A stretch of DNA of 64,000 nt from Nibribacter koreensis. GTDB lineage: Bacteria > Bacteroidota > Bacteroidia > Cytophagales > Hymenobacteraceae. The notes under the pieces are model-generated. The model had not been told where the DNA came from and did no database searches. It saw nothing but the letters and a program-made list of their open reading frames with translations. Where the stretch lies: positions 1 to 64,000 of the forward strand of contig NZ_BAABGX010000001.1 of assembly GCF_039541795.1 (NCBI RefSeq), given 5' to 3'. The position numbers and the translations under genes were made by a program. Shown here piece after piece: positions 32,415 to 40,813 of this stretch. How positions within the stretch are numbered: the stretch's first letter is position 1; every line of letters starts with the position of its first letter.

Positions 32415-33746
32415 TTATTCAGTCACAGCAATGGTACCCAGGGCACGTTGTACTTCCAGCTTGCTGGCCAGCACGTTGTACAGGGCGTTATAGTAATTCA
32501 GTTGGGCGGTGCGCAAGTCGGTTTCGGCTACAATCAGGTCTAGGTAGGTTTTAATGCCCTCGTTGTACTGGAGCTTGATGACGTTGTAGACCTCGGTGGC
32601 CAGGGCCACGTTTTCTTGCAAGGTGAGCCAGTCTGTGTAGTCGCTTTTGTAATTGGCCAGGGCACGCTGGTACTCGGTGTTAATGCGGCGCTGCAGGTTG
32701 GTCAGCTCCAGGTCCAGGCTCTGGGCTTGTAGCTCAGAGATGCGCACGTTCTGCATTCTTCTACCCCCTTGAAAGATGGGAATGCCCACCTGTAACCCAA
32801 CCGCCGAGGTAGGGTAGGACTGGCTGTACAAGTCTGAGAAGTTGGCGCTGAAGAAGTTGGGATTGTAGTTAACAAACGCTGAGGCTGTGGGTAAAAAGCC
32901 CCACCGGTAATAGCGCGTGTTCAAGTCCTGGATCTGGCGCTGCGTCTGGAGCTGTTGAAACTCCACGCGGCTGGCAAACGTCACGTTCTGGGTAGTGTCT
33001 ACATAGATGTTCTGCTGCATCTGGTTGTAGTCATACGCCAACGCCAGCGGCTGTCCCATGGGCAGTCCCATGAGTTCTTGCAAGACGGCGGTACTGGCTT
33101 TAATGGCCTCTTGCGTCCGTTTGCGGTCTGCCCTGATGCTGTTCAAGGTGATGGTGGCCCGTTGGTAGTCGGTTTTATCTACCAGGCCTTGCTCATATTG
33201 GGCACGGGCATCCCGGTACTGCTTCTCCTGGCGCAAAATGTTCTCCTGCAGAATACGCAGTTGCTCCTGGCTTAATAAGATGTTGTAAAAGGCCTTGCTC
33301 ACCTCCACCACCGTGTTGATTTTGGTGGACTTGGTGTTCAAATCCAGAGCGGTTCTGGTAAAGCGCGCGGCTCTGGAGGCCAGCAGCAGTTCATTGCTAT
33401 ACAGCATCTGGTTGGCCTGCAGATTGATGTTGGAAGTATATTTCTGCCCGATGGTGATCACCTGGTCCCCGAACACGCTCTGCTGACGCTTAATATTATG
33501 AGTGAGGGCATAATTGGCACCCAGTTGAGGCAGCCAGCCCGATAATTGGGCCTTGATTTGGCTTTCCCCAATCTCTTCCTCTAACTGGGCTTGCTGTACT
33601 TGTGCCTGATTTTTGAGCGCATATTCCACGCATTCCTGCAGCGTGAACCGACCAGCGGTACTGTCTTGGGTTACCTGCGCCTGTAGTCTGGGAGAAGCCA
33701 ATAGGCAGCTGAAGGCTATAGACAGCAGATAGGTTGTTTTTTTCAT
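32415..33746 (-). CDS. TolC family outer-membrane channel (system 2)
   Basis: 443 residues with a signal peptide ending near RLQAQ, then TLQECVEYALKNQAQVQQAQLEE, the typical start of OEP proteins, and two repeats of long helices (YEQGLVDKTDYQRATITLNS; YNEGIKTYLDLIVAETDLRT). It forms the exit duct of system 2. It starts 46 bp after the TetR stop, so regulator and pump genes form one operon. Confidence 0.93.
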   Translation of the reverse strand: MKKTTYLLSIAFSCLLASPRLQAQVTQDSTAGRFTLQECVEYALKNQAQVQQAQLEEEIGESQIKAQLSGWLPQLGANYALTHNIKRQQSVFGDQVITIGQKYTSNINLQANQMLYSNELLLASRAARFTRTALDLNTKSTKINTVVEVSKAFYNILLSQEQLRILQENILRQEKQYRDARAQYEQGLVDKTDYQRATITLNSIRADRKRTQEAIKASTAVLQELMGLPMGQPLALAYDYNQMQQNIYVDTTQNVTFASRVEFQQLQTQRQIQDLNTRYYRWGFLPTASAFVNYNPNFFSANFSDLYSQSYPTSAVGLQVGIPIFQGGRRMQNVRISELQAQSLDLELTNLQRRINTEYQRALANYKSDYTDWLTLQENVALATEVYNVIKLQYNEGIKTYLDLIVAETDLRTAQLNYYNALYNVLASKLEVQRALGTIAVTE

Positions 33747-33792
33747 ATGTGCGGGTAAAAATTTGTTCTATAAGTGGGTGCGTTAGAGGTGC

Positions 33793-34365
33793 TTATAGCT
33801 TACGAATGCTATCCCAAACCATTTGCGCCAATTGCTTGAATTCTTCATTGCGTAACTGCACTTTGCCGTCCAGGTGCGCCTTGGCGGCGGTCATGATGCT
33901 GCTATGGATCATGATGGCCATGAGCTTAGGGTCCATTTCTCTGAGAATGCCATGGCGGTTGCCTGCCTCAATGAACTGCATGATCTCGTTCTGGGGGCGT
34001 TCGCTTTGGGCCTGGGAGCAGCGCGGGTAAAAGGGAGAGTTTACAAACTGCTCAATGAAGAAAGCCACCTCTGGGTTTTGGATGTAAAACTGACACCTAC
34101 TGATCCAGCGCAGAAAGAAGCTCTCCTGAAAGTCCATGTCCTGGCGCAGGTGTTGCTCCACGGCCGCCTGCATTCTATACTGGCAGTAGCTGAACAGTTC
34201 CATGATGAGCGTGTCCTTGCTGTCAAAGTAGTGGTAAATGGTACCTGCTGCCACGTTGGCCGTCTTGGCCACCAGGCTCATAGGCGTGCCATGGAACCCG
34301 TTCTCCTTAATGAGCTGGAGGGTACTTTCCAGAATCGCTTTTTTCTTCTCTGCCAGGTTCTCCAC
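33793..34365 (-). CDS. TetR/AcrR family regulator of efflux system 2
   Basis: 190 residues, GTG start at 34365. The N-terminal helix-turn-helix (ILESTLQLIKENGFHGTPMS, VAKTANVAAGTIYHYFDSKD, residues ~10-55) is standard for TetR. The C-terminal domain is variable and probably binds a drug-like ligand. It is the first gene of the TetR-tolC-adaptor-permease operon, and a palindromic TGAACGTTCA site lies 23 bp upstream of its start. That suggests it represses the whole operon including itself. Confidence 0.92.
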   Translation of the reverse strand: MENLAEKKKAILESTLQLIKENGFHGTPMSLVAKTANVAAGTIYHYFDSKDTLIMELFSYCQYRMQAAVEQHLRQDMDFQESFFLRWISRCQFYIQNPEVAFFIEQFVNSPFYPRCSQAQSERPQNEIMQFIEAGNRHGILREMDPKLMAIMIHSSIMTAAKAHLDGKVQLRNEEFKQLAQMVWDSIRKL

Positions 34366-34385
34366 TTCGTTTCCTATTTGCCTCT

Positions 34386-34400
34386 ATTGAACGTTCATTC
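34386..34400. promoter_or_regulatory. Candidate TetR operator
   Basis: The perfect 10-bp palindrome TGAACGTTCA (34388-34397), with A/T-rich flanks ATT...TTC, is a common TetR half-site arrangement. It lies between a promoter-like TTACTTTG (minus strand, one mismatch to TANNTTTG) and the GTG start, so binding would block transcription start. Confidence 0.6.
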
Positions 34401-34571
34401 GGGTGCAAAGTAAGATTGAAAAAACAGGGGAGGCTAATTGAAAAAAGCTTTGATGTGATAGAAGTAGTTGATGAGGTGTAAAAATAAATAGTTAACCAGT
34501 TGATATATAGTATTTTATAGTAGTAGCTTTTGCGGTGGTACCTTTTGGGATACCCGTCCTTATTAGATAGC

Positions 34572-34609
34572 CGTTTTTGGTCTGTTTTCTGGAAAGTAGG
34601 CCAAAAACG
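34572..34609. repeat. Repeat A copy 11
   Basis: CGTTTTTGGTCTGTTTTC arm, TG centre, right arm GAAAGTAGGCCAAAAACG. It lies 6 bp beyond the ypdA stop. Confidence 0.88.
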
Positions 34610-34615
34610 AACTTT

Positions 34616-35599
34616 TTACTCACCGTGCTTGGCCAGGATGTGCTGAATGATTTTTGGGGCGTGTTCTCTTGAGTTTTCAATAAACCAAAGGTGCGTGTCC
34701 ATGCCGCCACAGACAACACCCGCCAGGTACAATCCCTCCTGGTTGGTCTCCATGGTTTCTGGGTTGTGCTGCGGGTACAGCTTGTCATCTGCAGAAAGGT
34801 GCACGCCAAATTTGCGCAGCAAGTCAAAGTTGGGTTTGTAGCCCGTCAAGGCCAGCACAAAGTCATTGGGTAGGGTAAGAGGGCCTTCAGGGGTGAGGAT
34901 ATCTACTTCGCCGGGGCGGATGGCGGTGATGCTGGAGTTGAAATAGGCCTTGATGCTCCCTTCCTGGATGCGGTTTTCAATGTCTGGCCGTACCCAGTAT
35001 TTGACGCGTCGGCCTATCTCTGGGGCACGCACCACCATGGTCACCTGGGCGCCTTTGCGATAAGTTTCCAGGGCCGCGTCCACGGACGAGTTGCTGGCGC
35101 CCACCACCACTACTTTCTGCAGGGCATAGTAATGCGGATCCTGGTAATAGTGGGTCACGTGCGGCAGGTCCTCGCCGGGAACATTCATGAGCGCGGGCAG
35201 GTCATAGAAACCCGTGGATACTATGACGTGGCTGGCGGTGTACGTAGCCTTTGAGGTTTGTACATGAAACTGGTCTTCATGCTTTTCTACCTGCTGGACT
35301 TCCTCAAACAACCGCACGTTCAAGGCAAACTTTAGCGTAACGCGGCGGTAATACTCCAGCGCCTCTGAGCGGCGTGGTTTGGGATTGTCTGAGATAAAGG
35401 GCACGCCGCCAATCTCCAGCTTCTCTGAGGTAGAGAAAAAAGTCATGGTCTGCGGGTAGTTGTACAAGGAGTTCACCAGACAGCCTTTCTCCAGAATCAC
35501 GTAGGACAGTCCCGCCTGCTGGGCCTCAATGCCGCAGGCCAGGCCAATCGGCCCTCCGCCAATAATCACTATGTCATAAAAATTGTCAGTTGCCACCAT
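34616..35599 (-). CDS. ypdA: YpdA-family FAD-dependent disulfide reductase
   Basis: 327 residues. The FAD Rossmann motif is IGGGPIGLACG (residues ~13-23). The NAD(P)H motif is VVVGASNSSVDAALE (~165). C-terminal GLYLAGVVCGGMDTHLWFIENSREHA is typical of YpdA. The thioredoxin-reductase CxxC is absent, as expected for this group. In Bacillota YpdA reduces bacillithiol disulfide with NADPH; bacillithiol also occurs in some Bacteroidota, so the same role is plausible here. It is monocistronic. Confidence 0.85.
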   Translation of the reverse strand: MVATDNFYDIVIIGGGPIGLACGIEAQQAGLSYVILEKGCLVNSLYNYPQTMTFFSTSEKLEIGGVPFISDNPKPRRSEALEYYRRVTLKFALNVRLFEEVQQVEKHEDQFHVQTSKATYTASHVIVSTGFYDLPALMNVPGEDLPHVTHYYQDPHYYALQKVVVVGASNSSVDAALETYRKGAQVTMVVRAPEIGRRVKYWVRPDIENRIQEGSIKAYFNSSITAIRPGEVDILTPEGPLTLPNDFVLALTGYKPNFDLLRKFGVHLSADDKLYPQHNPETMETNQEGLYLAGVVCGGMDTHLWFIENSREHAPKIIQHILAKHGE

Positions 35600-35655
35600 G
35601 TCACAAATCTAGAGCACTTAGGGTTTTATGGGCCTGGTAGTATAACGGACTATAT

Positions 35656-35693
35656 CGTTTTTGGGCTGTTTTCTGGAAATCAGGCCAAAAACG
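35656..35693. repeat. Repeat A copy 12
   Basis: CGTTTTTGGGCTGTTTTC arm, TG centre, right arm GAAATCAGGCCAAAAACG. It lies in a divergent gap, so it is not a terminator of either gene. Confidence 0.9.
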
Positions 35694-35793
35694 AAGCCAC
35701 CTTGTTGACCCTCTTTTTCATAATCAACCCGTCTACGGGCAAAACAGGAGGGAAGATAAGCAACGCAACCATGTAGATTGAAGATTCTCCGTT

Positions 35794-35801
35794 TACCTTT
35801 G
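35794..35801 (+). promoter_or_regulatory. Candidate -7 box for the FUSC gene
   Basis: TACCTTTG matches TANNTTTG exactly, 88 bp before the ATG at 35890. I cannot find a good TTTG at the right distance upstream, so support is partial. Confidence 0.35.
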
Positions 35802-35889
35802 TTCCGGGTCTTCGTTAGAGGACATTGCCTTGGTCTAAGAATCAGTCGCCTGTTTTAGCTTGAAGGCCGCGCTTAAGATGTAATTGCCC

Positions 35890-38028
35890 ATGCCCAGCAA
35901 AAAGTACCTGCAGGAGTTTCAGTACTTCTTATTCAGTCAGCATTTCTCTGATGGCATCAAGACCACCATTGGCGTGTTGTTGCCTTCCTTGCTGGCTTCG
36001 TACTTCGGGAACATGGCCGTGGGGTTCAGTTTGTCCTTGGGAGCCATCTGTGTGAGTTTGGCAGACTCGCCGGGGCCGGTTACGCACAAGCGCAACGGCA
36101 TGCTGGTGAGCATGGTGCTGGGCGCGGTGGTAGGACTGGTCACGGGCTACGTGCGGCAGTACCCAGTGCTGCTGGGGCTGGAGATTCTGGTGCTTAGCTT
36201 TGTCTGCTCCATGTTTTTGATCTACGGCATGCGTGCGTCTCTTATTGGGTTGGCTGCGCTGTTGGTCATGATTCTGACCTTGGCCCAGCCCTTAGATCCC
36301 AGCGCCGTGCCGCAGTTTAGTTTCCTGATTCTGGCAGGCGGTGCGTGGTATATGGTCATGAGCCTTCTATCGGCGCAGATCATGCCGTACCGCCAAACCC
36401 AGCAGGCGCTGGCAGAGAGCATCAGGGAGGTGGCCAAGTTTCTGCAGATCAAAGCTGAGTTTTACAATCCAACCTCTGACCTGGAGCAGCAGTACCACCG
36501 GCTGGTGACGCAGCAAGTGCTGGTGAATGAGAAGCAGGCCGCCGTGCGCGAACTGCTTTTCAAGAGCAGGCTGGTGGTCAAGGACTCCACCAGAAAGGGG
36601 CGCACGCTGTTTATGATCTTCGCGGATATGGTGGATTTGTATGAACAGATCACTGCCATTCATTATGACTATACCGCCTTGCGCGCCCGGTTTGCCAGCA
36701 CGGGCGTATTGCCTAAAATTGTCCAGCTTATTACAGGCTACGCCGATGCCCTGCACCACGTCTCTTTGGCGGTGCAGTCCAACCAAACCCACGGCAGTGA
36801 AAGCCCGCAGTTGGCCAGACAGCTGGAAGAACTGGGCCAGGCCATTCAAGATCTGGAAAACCAGCAGGACAGCGTGCAGGTGCTGGTACTCAAGAAGATC
36901 TTCGTGAATTTTAAGGTGATTGCCGAGCGGGTACAGAGCGTGGAGAAGTACCTGCAGTTAGGCGCCAGAGAAGATACTGCCTTCGCGCCGCGCGAAGAGT
37001 TTGCTCCTTTTGTCACCCACTTAAAGCTAGACCCGCAACTTTTCCTGCAGAACCTTACCCTTAGGTCATCGGTGTTCCGGTTTTCGTTTAGAATGGCCGT
37101 AGTCTGTTTGCTGGCGTATGTGCTCACCAAGGCTTTTCCATACGGCCAGCACAGTTACTGGGTGCTCTTGACGGTGGTGTTCATCTTAAAGCCGGGTTTC
37201 AGTTTAACCAAGCAGCGCAACTACCAGCGATTGTTGGGTACGTTGGTAGGCAGTTTTGTGGGGATTTTGGTGCTGTGGCTGGTAGAAGATTCCCTGGCCA
37301 GGTTCCTGTTTCTGGTGTTGTTTATGGTGGCCACCTACAGCGTGCAGCGCATTAACTACGTCTGGAACGTGCTGTTCATGACGCCGTTTGTGCTGTTGGT
37401 CTTCAGTTTTCTGGGCGCCTCTGGCCTAGCCGTGGTGCAGGAGCGCATGGTGGATACGTTGGTGGGCTGTGGCCTGGCGTTTCTGGCCAGTTACCTCATT
37501 TTCCCCAACTGGGAAGCCAAGCAGATGAAGACCTTTTTGCAGACCGCCCTAAAGGCCAATCTGGACTATTTGCAAATGCTGGCCAAACCAGAAATCACTG
37601 AGGTAGCGTACAAGCTGGCCCGTAAGGAAGTTTACGTGACCTCGGCTAACCTATCGGCGGCGTTCCAGCGCATGGCCTCTGAGCCCAAGAACAAGCAGCG
37701 CAAGAAGAAGGAGGTCTATGAGCTGGTGGTGCTCAACCACATCTTGTCCTCCTTTATCGCTACCATGGCTTCGGGAAGGTTGTCTGACCAAAGCCAGGTG
37801 CTGTCTGAGCCATCCAAGAAAATGGTCAGAAGGGCCTCACAAGCGCTACAGAATGCACTGCACGCTCTGGATGCCTCTCAGCCATTGGTTGCCGTAGACC
37901 CTAAGCCCCTGCCTGAGCCAACAGACGCCGCCGTCACGCCCCCAGAAGATACGCTGCTACAGGAGCAGCTTGCCTTTCTCAATAAAGTCTGCCATGACAT
38001 TGCCAGAACTACCCAAGCCCTCAGCTAG
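35890..38028 (+). CDS. FUSC family membrane protein (YccS/YhfK-like)
   Basis: 712 residues from the ATG at 35890; the TTG two codons earlier is less likely. The layout is that of the FUSC family: an N-terminal block of about six helices (~15-165, including SPGPVTHKRNGM), a long soluble helical middle (~170-390), a second TM block (~395-520, with SYWVLLTVVFILKPGFSLTK) and a soluble C-terminal domain. Relatives include YccS and the aromatic-acid exporter AaeB. The substrate is unknown. It is transcribed alone. Confidence 0.88.
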   Translation: MPSKKYLQEFQYFLFSQHFSDGIKTTIGVLLPSLLASYFGNMAVGFSLSLGAICVSLADSPGPVTHKRNGMLVSMVLGAVVGLVTGYVRQYPVLLGLEILVLSFVCSMFLIYGMRASLIGLAALLVMILTLAQPLDPSAVPQFSFLILAGGAWYMVMSLLSAQIMPYRQTQQALAESIREVAKFLQIKAEFYNPTSDLEQQYHRLVTQQVLVNEKQAAVRELLFKSRLVVKDSTRKGRTLFMIFADMVDLYEQITAIHYDYTALRARFASTGVLPKIVQLITGYADALHHVSLAVQSNQTHGSESPQLARQLEELGQAIQDLENQQDSVQVLVLKKIFVNFKVIAERVQSVEKYLQLGAREDTAFAPREEFAPFVTHLKLDPQLFLQNLTLRSSVFRFSFRMAVVCLLAYVLTKAFPYGQHSYWVLLTVVFILKPGFSLTKQRNYQRLLGTLVGSFVGILVLWLVEDSLARFLFLVLFMVATYSVQRINYVWNVLFMTPFVLLVFSFLGASGLAVVQERMVDTLVGCGLAFLASYLIFPNWEAKQMKTFLQTALKANLDYLQMLAKPEITEVAYKLARKEVYVTSANLSAAFQRMASEPKNKQRKKKEVYELVVLNHILSSFIATMASGRLSDQSQVLSEPSKKMVRRASQALQNALHALDASQPLVAVDPKPLPEPTDAAVTPPEDTLLQEQLAFLNKVCHDIARTTQALS

Positions 38029-38050
38029 TGTTTTAGCAAATTCCTTGATC

Positions 38051-38088
38051 CGTTTTTGGCCTGTTTTCTGGAAAAGAGCCAGAAAACG
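38051..38088. repeat. Repeat A copy 13
   Basis: CGTTTTTGGCCTGTTTTC arm exactly consensus, TG centre, right arm GAAAAGAGCCAGAAAACG with mismatches. It lies 22 bp after the FUSC stop. Confidence 0.85.
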
Positions 38089-38210
38089 ATTTAAGAGGTT
38101 GGTGAGAGATGTATGTCTGTACATTAGCGGTAGGTAGCGTTATTTAACTCCTCTTCTACATACCCCGTATAGCTTATCTTACAGCTTACCCATCACTTAA
38201 AGATAAAACT

Positions 38211-38744
38211 ATGGCAATTAAATGGACCGTTGACCCCATGCACTCAGAAGTGCAGTTTAAAGTAAAGCACCTCATGATCACCACCGTGACGGGCTATTTT
38301 AAGACCTTTAACGTGGAGGTGGAAACCGAGAGCGATGATTTCTCTACCGCATCCAAGATTCTCTTTACCGCAGACGTAAATTCTATCAATACCAACAACG
38401 AACAGCGCGATACCCACTTAAAATCAGGTGACTTTTTTGACGCAGACAACCACGGCCAAATCAAGTTTGTGGGCAACCGCTATGAGAAGATAGGGGAGGA
38501 TGAGGCCAAACTACACGGAGACCTGACCATTAGAGGCACCACCAAGCCTGTCACCGTGAACGTAGAATTTGGTGGCATTGTGGTGGATCCCTACGGCCAG
38601 ACCAAAGCCGGTTTTACCATCAACGGCAAGATTAGCCGCAAGGAGTTTGGGTTGACTTGGAATGCGGTCACTGAGGCCGGCAGCGTGGTAGTGGCAGATG
38701 ACATTAAGCTTCTGGCTGAGATCCAATTGGTGAAGCAGGCCTAG
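38211..38744 (+). CDS. YceI-like family protein
   Basis: 177 residues without a signal peptide, so it is probably cytoplasmic, unlike E. coli YceI. It carries the lipocalin-like YceI pattern: a W-x-V-DPMHSEVQFKVKHLMI start, a central DVNSINTNNEQRDTHLKSGDFFDADNH segment (split here by family convention), and DLTIRGTTKPVTVNVEFGG near the C-terminus. The family binds polyisoprenoid or other amphipathic molecules. A single gene with a strong terminator. Confidence 0.9.
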   Translation: MAIKWTVDPMHSEVQFKVKHLMITTVTGYFKTFNVEVETESDDFSTASKILFTADVNSINTNNEQRDTHLKSGDFFDADNHGQIKFVGNRYEKIGEDEAKLHGDLTIRGTTKPVTVNVEFGGIVVDPYGQTKAGFTINGKISRKEFGLTWNAVTEAGSVVVADDIKLLAEIQLVKQA

Positions 38745-38760
38745 GCTTTTTTTATTAGGC

Positions 38761-38807
38761 ACAGAACAGCCCGGTTTCTTGGTAGAGACCGGGCTGTTCT
38801 GTTTTTA
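38761..38807 (+). terminator. Intrinsic terminator of the YceI gene
   Basis: A 15-bp perfect stem, ACAGAACAGCCCGGT (38761-38775) and ACCGGGCTGTTCTGT (38788-38802), with a 12-nt loop and TTTTT after it. Confidence 0.92.
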
Positions 38808-38889
38808 TGGTTTGGCAGATTAGGTGCTTAGATAAAGTGTTAGACCGATCTTAGGGTAATCTTTTTAGCTCAGTATCACGGATTTTTCT

Positions 38890-39175
38890 GCCGCCGTGGT
38901 TGGTGCCCTCACCAACCACCTCAACTGCTTCTCAATTCGCTTTTCTATTAACTAAAACCGTCCTTGTGCACGCATTTGGCAGCTCCCTTTGGTAAGACCG
39001 CCTGTACCGGTGCGCATTACCTTTCTTGTTTCATTTTGTCTGCTAAGCGCTCACGGCCGCGGGGCCTCGTCTTGGCCCTTCGCACTGCTGTTGTACTCTG
39101 GGCCTTTGGCCCCGCCCTGCCGGGCGACGAAACAACAGAGGCGCTCAGGACCAAGACTGGTTTCGGTCCCAATTC
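38890..39175. repeat. Repeat C copy 2
   Basis: Perfect hairpin GGTTGGTG-CCCT-CACCAACC at about 38898-38917. About 138 nt on is the GC-rich block GCGCTCACGGCCGCGGGGCC, and at the end GGACCAAGACTGGTTTCGG. These three landmarks match repeat C copy 1 in order and spacing. Frames that cross it share only a short AKRSRPRG peptide between copies, so it is unlikely to be a gene. Confidence 0.65.
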
Positions 39176-39709
39176 TGTATAAGCATAATGGATGGATGGT
39201 TGGTGGCAAGTAAAGTCCGTCCCTGTCGCTGCAGAGTCATGCGTGCTGCCGCACGGTTTCTTTATCTTGGCTCACGTGACCGAGCGGGTCTGCGCCCTGC
39301 CCGTAGCGGCGTCATACATAACGCCGTGTTTCTATGCAACTACACCTTTTCCTCTAACGCCTATAATCTGTTCTATGCCAACACCTGTTTTGACTCTTTT
39401 AAGCATGAGATTTTTATTCCCAAGCTACTGCCTTGTAGTTCCTAACCATATCACGGTAATAAAGGTGTGAGCCTTGTTTTGCGCATTCTGGCTTTCGGGA
39501 AAAAGGCCTACAGGATTAAAGCGTTTCCGGCAAAAGCATGTCTTATGGCAAGTGGCAAGACCTGTGCTACCGCGTATTGATTCCTCTAATTGTGGCTTGC
39601 AGGAATATGCACGAAGCGACTTAAGGGTAGCATTGACTTTGTCAGATATTTTCATCAGCAAATGACTCTTTCTGCCTTCAATCTTCGCCAAGCTTCCCAA
39701 TTTCATTTC
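39176..39709. other. Non-coding stretch after repeat C
   Basis: About 530 bp with several short frames on both strands, none with codon usage, signal or family pattern I would accept. A small palindrome CGGCGT...AACGCCG lies near 39309-39330. I see no other structure. Confidence 0.4.
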
Positions 39710-40330
39710 CTACTCTTTCAAATGTACAAGGTATTTGGTCAGGTTGCCCCATTGAATGGCTTGAAAACCTGCCCAGCCGCCGGTAGAAATGACGGTGTTT
39801 AAAAGGGGGCGGTCGCCGGCTTCCTGGCCGTGGCTGTTGGCTACTTCGTTCCTGCCAATCTCACAGGCCATGAGAGTGGTGCCCTGCCGAGCCACCAGAA
39901 ACGTGCTGGTGGCTTCTTCGGTGAAGAAATGATCGGTTTTGCCGGGTTCTTCTGCCGGCGTAAGCGGGTTATGGCTGGGTTGTACCACAAACTTGGCCAG
40001 ATCTTCTTCTTCCACTACCTCTATCACCTTTACCCAGTTCTCAATGGTGGTGGCCGGCAGAATGATTTTTATGAAGTCCCCCACAATGGGGTTTTGCGCG
40101 GCTTTGCGTTGGCCCTGGGCATTGTACAGCTCAAAGGTAGAGGTGATGCCCGCCATGTGTGACCAATCGTCCACGTTGAATAATTTTTGCTTGGATTGGG
40201 CAAAGGCCTGCACCGCGCTGGCCTCATCTGGAAACGTGTTCTTATGCTGGAAGAACTTGTCTTTGGACGCTTCGCCCAGCACGGCTTTAAACTCTTTCTT
40301 TATCTTATCAAACAGGTCTGTAACGCCCAT
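39710..40330 (-). CDS. Conserved hypothetical cytoplasmic protein
   Basis: 206 residues, no signal peptide or membrane helix. It starts with a helix (MGVTDLFDKIKKEFKAVLGE). The middle is a strand-rich domain (IVGDFIKIILPATTIENWVKVIEVVEEEDL), and a Gly/Trp-containing end reads GGWAGFQAIQWGNLTKY. I do not recognise a named family. Flanked on both sides by other genes with repeat A between, so it is likely its own unit. Confidence 0.7.
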   Translation of the reverse strand: MGVTDLFDKIKKEFKAVLGEASKDKFFQHKNTFPDEASAVQAFAQSKQKLFNVDDWSHMAGITSTFELYNAQGQRKAAQNPIVGDFIKIILPATTIENWVKVIEVVEEEDLAKFVVQPSHNPLTPAEEPGKTDHFFTEEATSTFLVARQGTTLMACEIGRNEVANSHGQEAGDRPLLNTVISTGGWAGFQAIQWGNLTKYLVHLKE

Positions 40331-40363
40331 ATTATCTATTGGTTAAAAGGTGGGTAGGATACT

Positions 40364-40401
40364 CGTTTTTAGGCTGTTTTCCGGAAAAGAGGCCAAAAAC
40401 G
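40364..40401. repeat. Repeat A copy 14
   Basis: CGTTTTTAGGCTGTTTTC arm, CG centre, right arm GAAAAGAGGCCAAAAACG. It lies between two minus-strand genes, 9 bp beyond the GNAT stop. Confidence 0.88.
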
Positions 40402-40410
40402 AACGGAGGC

Positions 40411-40689
40411 TTAGTCCATCAAGGATTGGTATTCCGGGTGTCGCTGTGCGTACGCTTCTACTACGGGGCAGGACGGGATGAAGCGGAAGCCTTTGGCTTT
40501 CACAAACTCCAGACCGGCCTGGACCAGTTGGTCAGCTATGCCTTGGTTTCTATACGTCTCGGGCACAAAGGTGTAATCTAGGTCCAGAACGTTGTCCTCT
40601 GTATAAGAATACGTCATTTCGGCTTCCTCATCGCCCAAGGGGACGTAAAACCTGAGGTCCTCTTCGTCATGGATGATTTCTAACGGCAT
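40411..40689 (-). CDS. Small GNAT N-acetyltransferase (YjdJ-like)
   Basis: 92 residues, full length for the one-domain GNAT-like family (PF14542). It shows the shortened acetyl-CoA-binding core VPETYRNQGIADQLVQAGLE (R-x-x-G-x-A) and the end FIPSCPVVEAYAQRHPEYQ, with the Cys-Pro typical of the family. It probably acetylates an amine on a small molecule or peptide; the target is unknown. Confidence 0.88.
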   Translation of the reverse strand: MPLEIIHDEEDLRFYVPLGDEEAEMTYSYTEDNVLDLDYTFVPETYRNQGIADQLVQAGLEFVKAKGFRFIPSCPVVEAYAQRHPEYQSLMD

Positions 40690-40740
40690 TGGCTTTTGGT
40701 TGTTTTCTAAAAGGAAAGGATTGGAACTGCCCTAAAATAA

Positions 40741-40792
40741 ATTCCGTCGTTTTTAGCCCGATTTCTGGAAAACAGGCCAAAAACGACGGAAT
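40741..40792. repeat. Repeat A copy 15 nested in a larger palindrome
   Basis: The core (40748-40785) has arm CGTTTTTAGCCCGATTTC. It is extended by the locus-specific inverted flanks ATTCCGT (40741-40747) and ACGGAAT (40786-40792), giving a stem-with-insert layout like a terminator whose loop holds the repeat. Confidence 0.88.
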
Positions 40793-40813
40793 CTGAATGT
40801 AAACTACCTTAGC

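Noticed and set aside
38964..39470. Several overlapping frames of 70-90 codons in repeat C copy 2
   Set aside because: They overlap each other in different frames, have no family pattern, and share only a short AKRSRPRG peptide with copy 1. The conserved unit is the DNA, not a protein.
39425..39706. A 93-codon minus-strand frame
   Set aside because: Unusual composition with many Cys and Arg, no recognised motif and no upstream promoter; most likely a chance frame.
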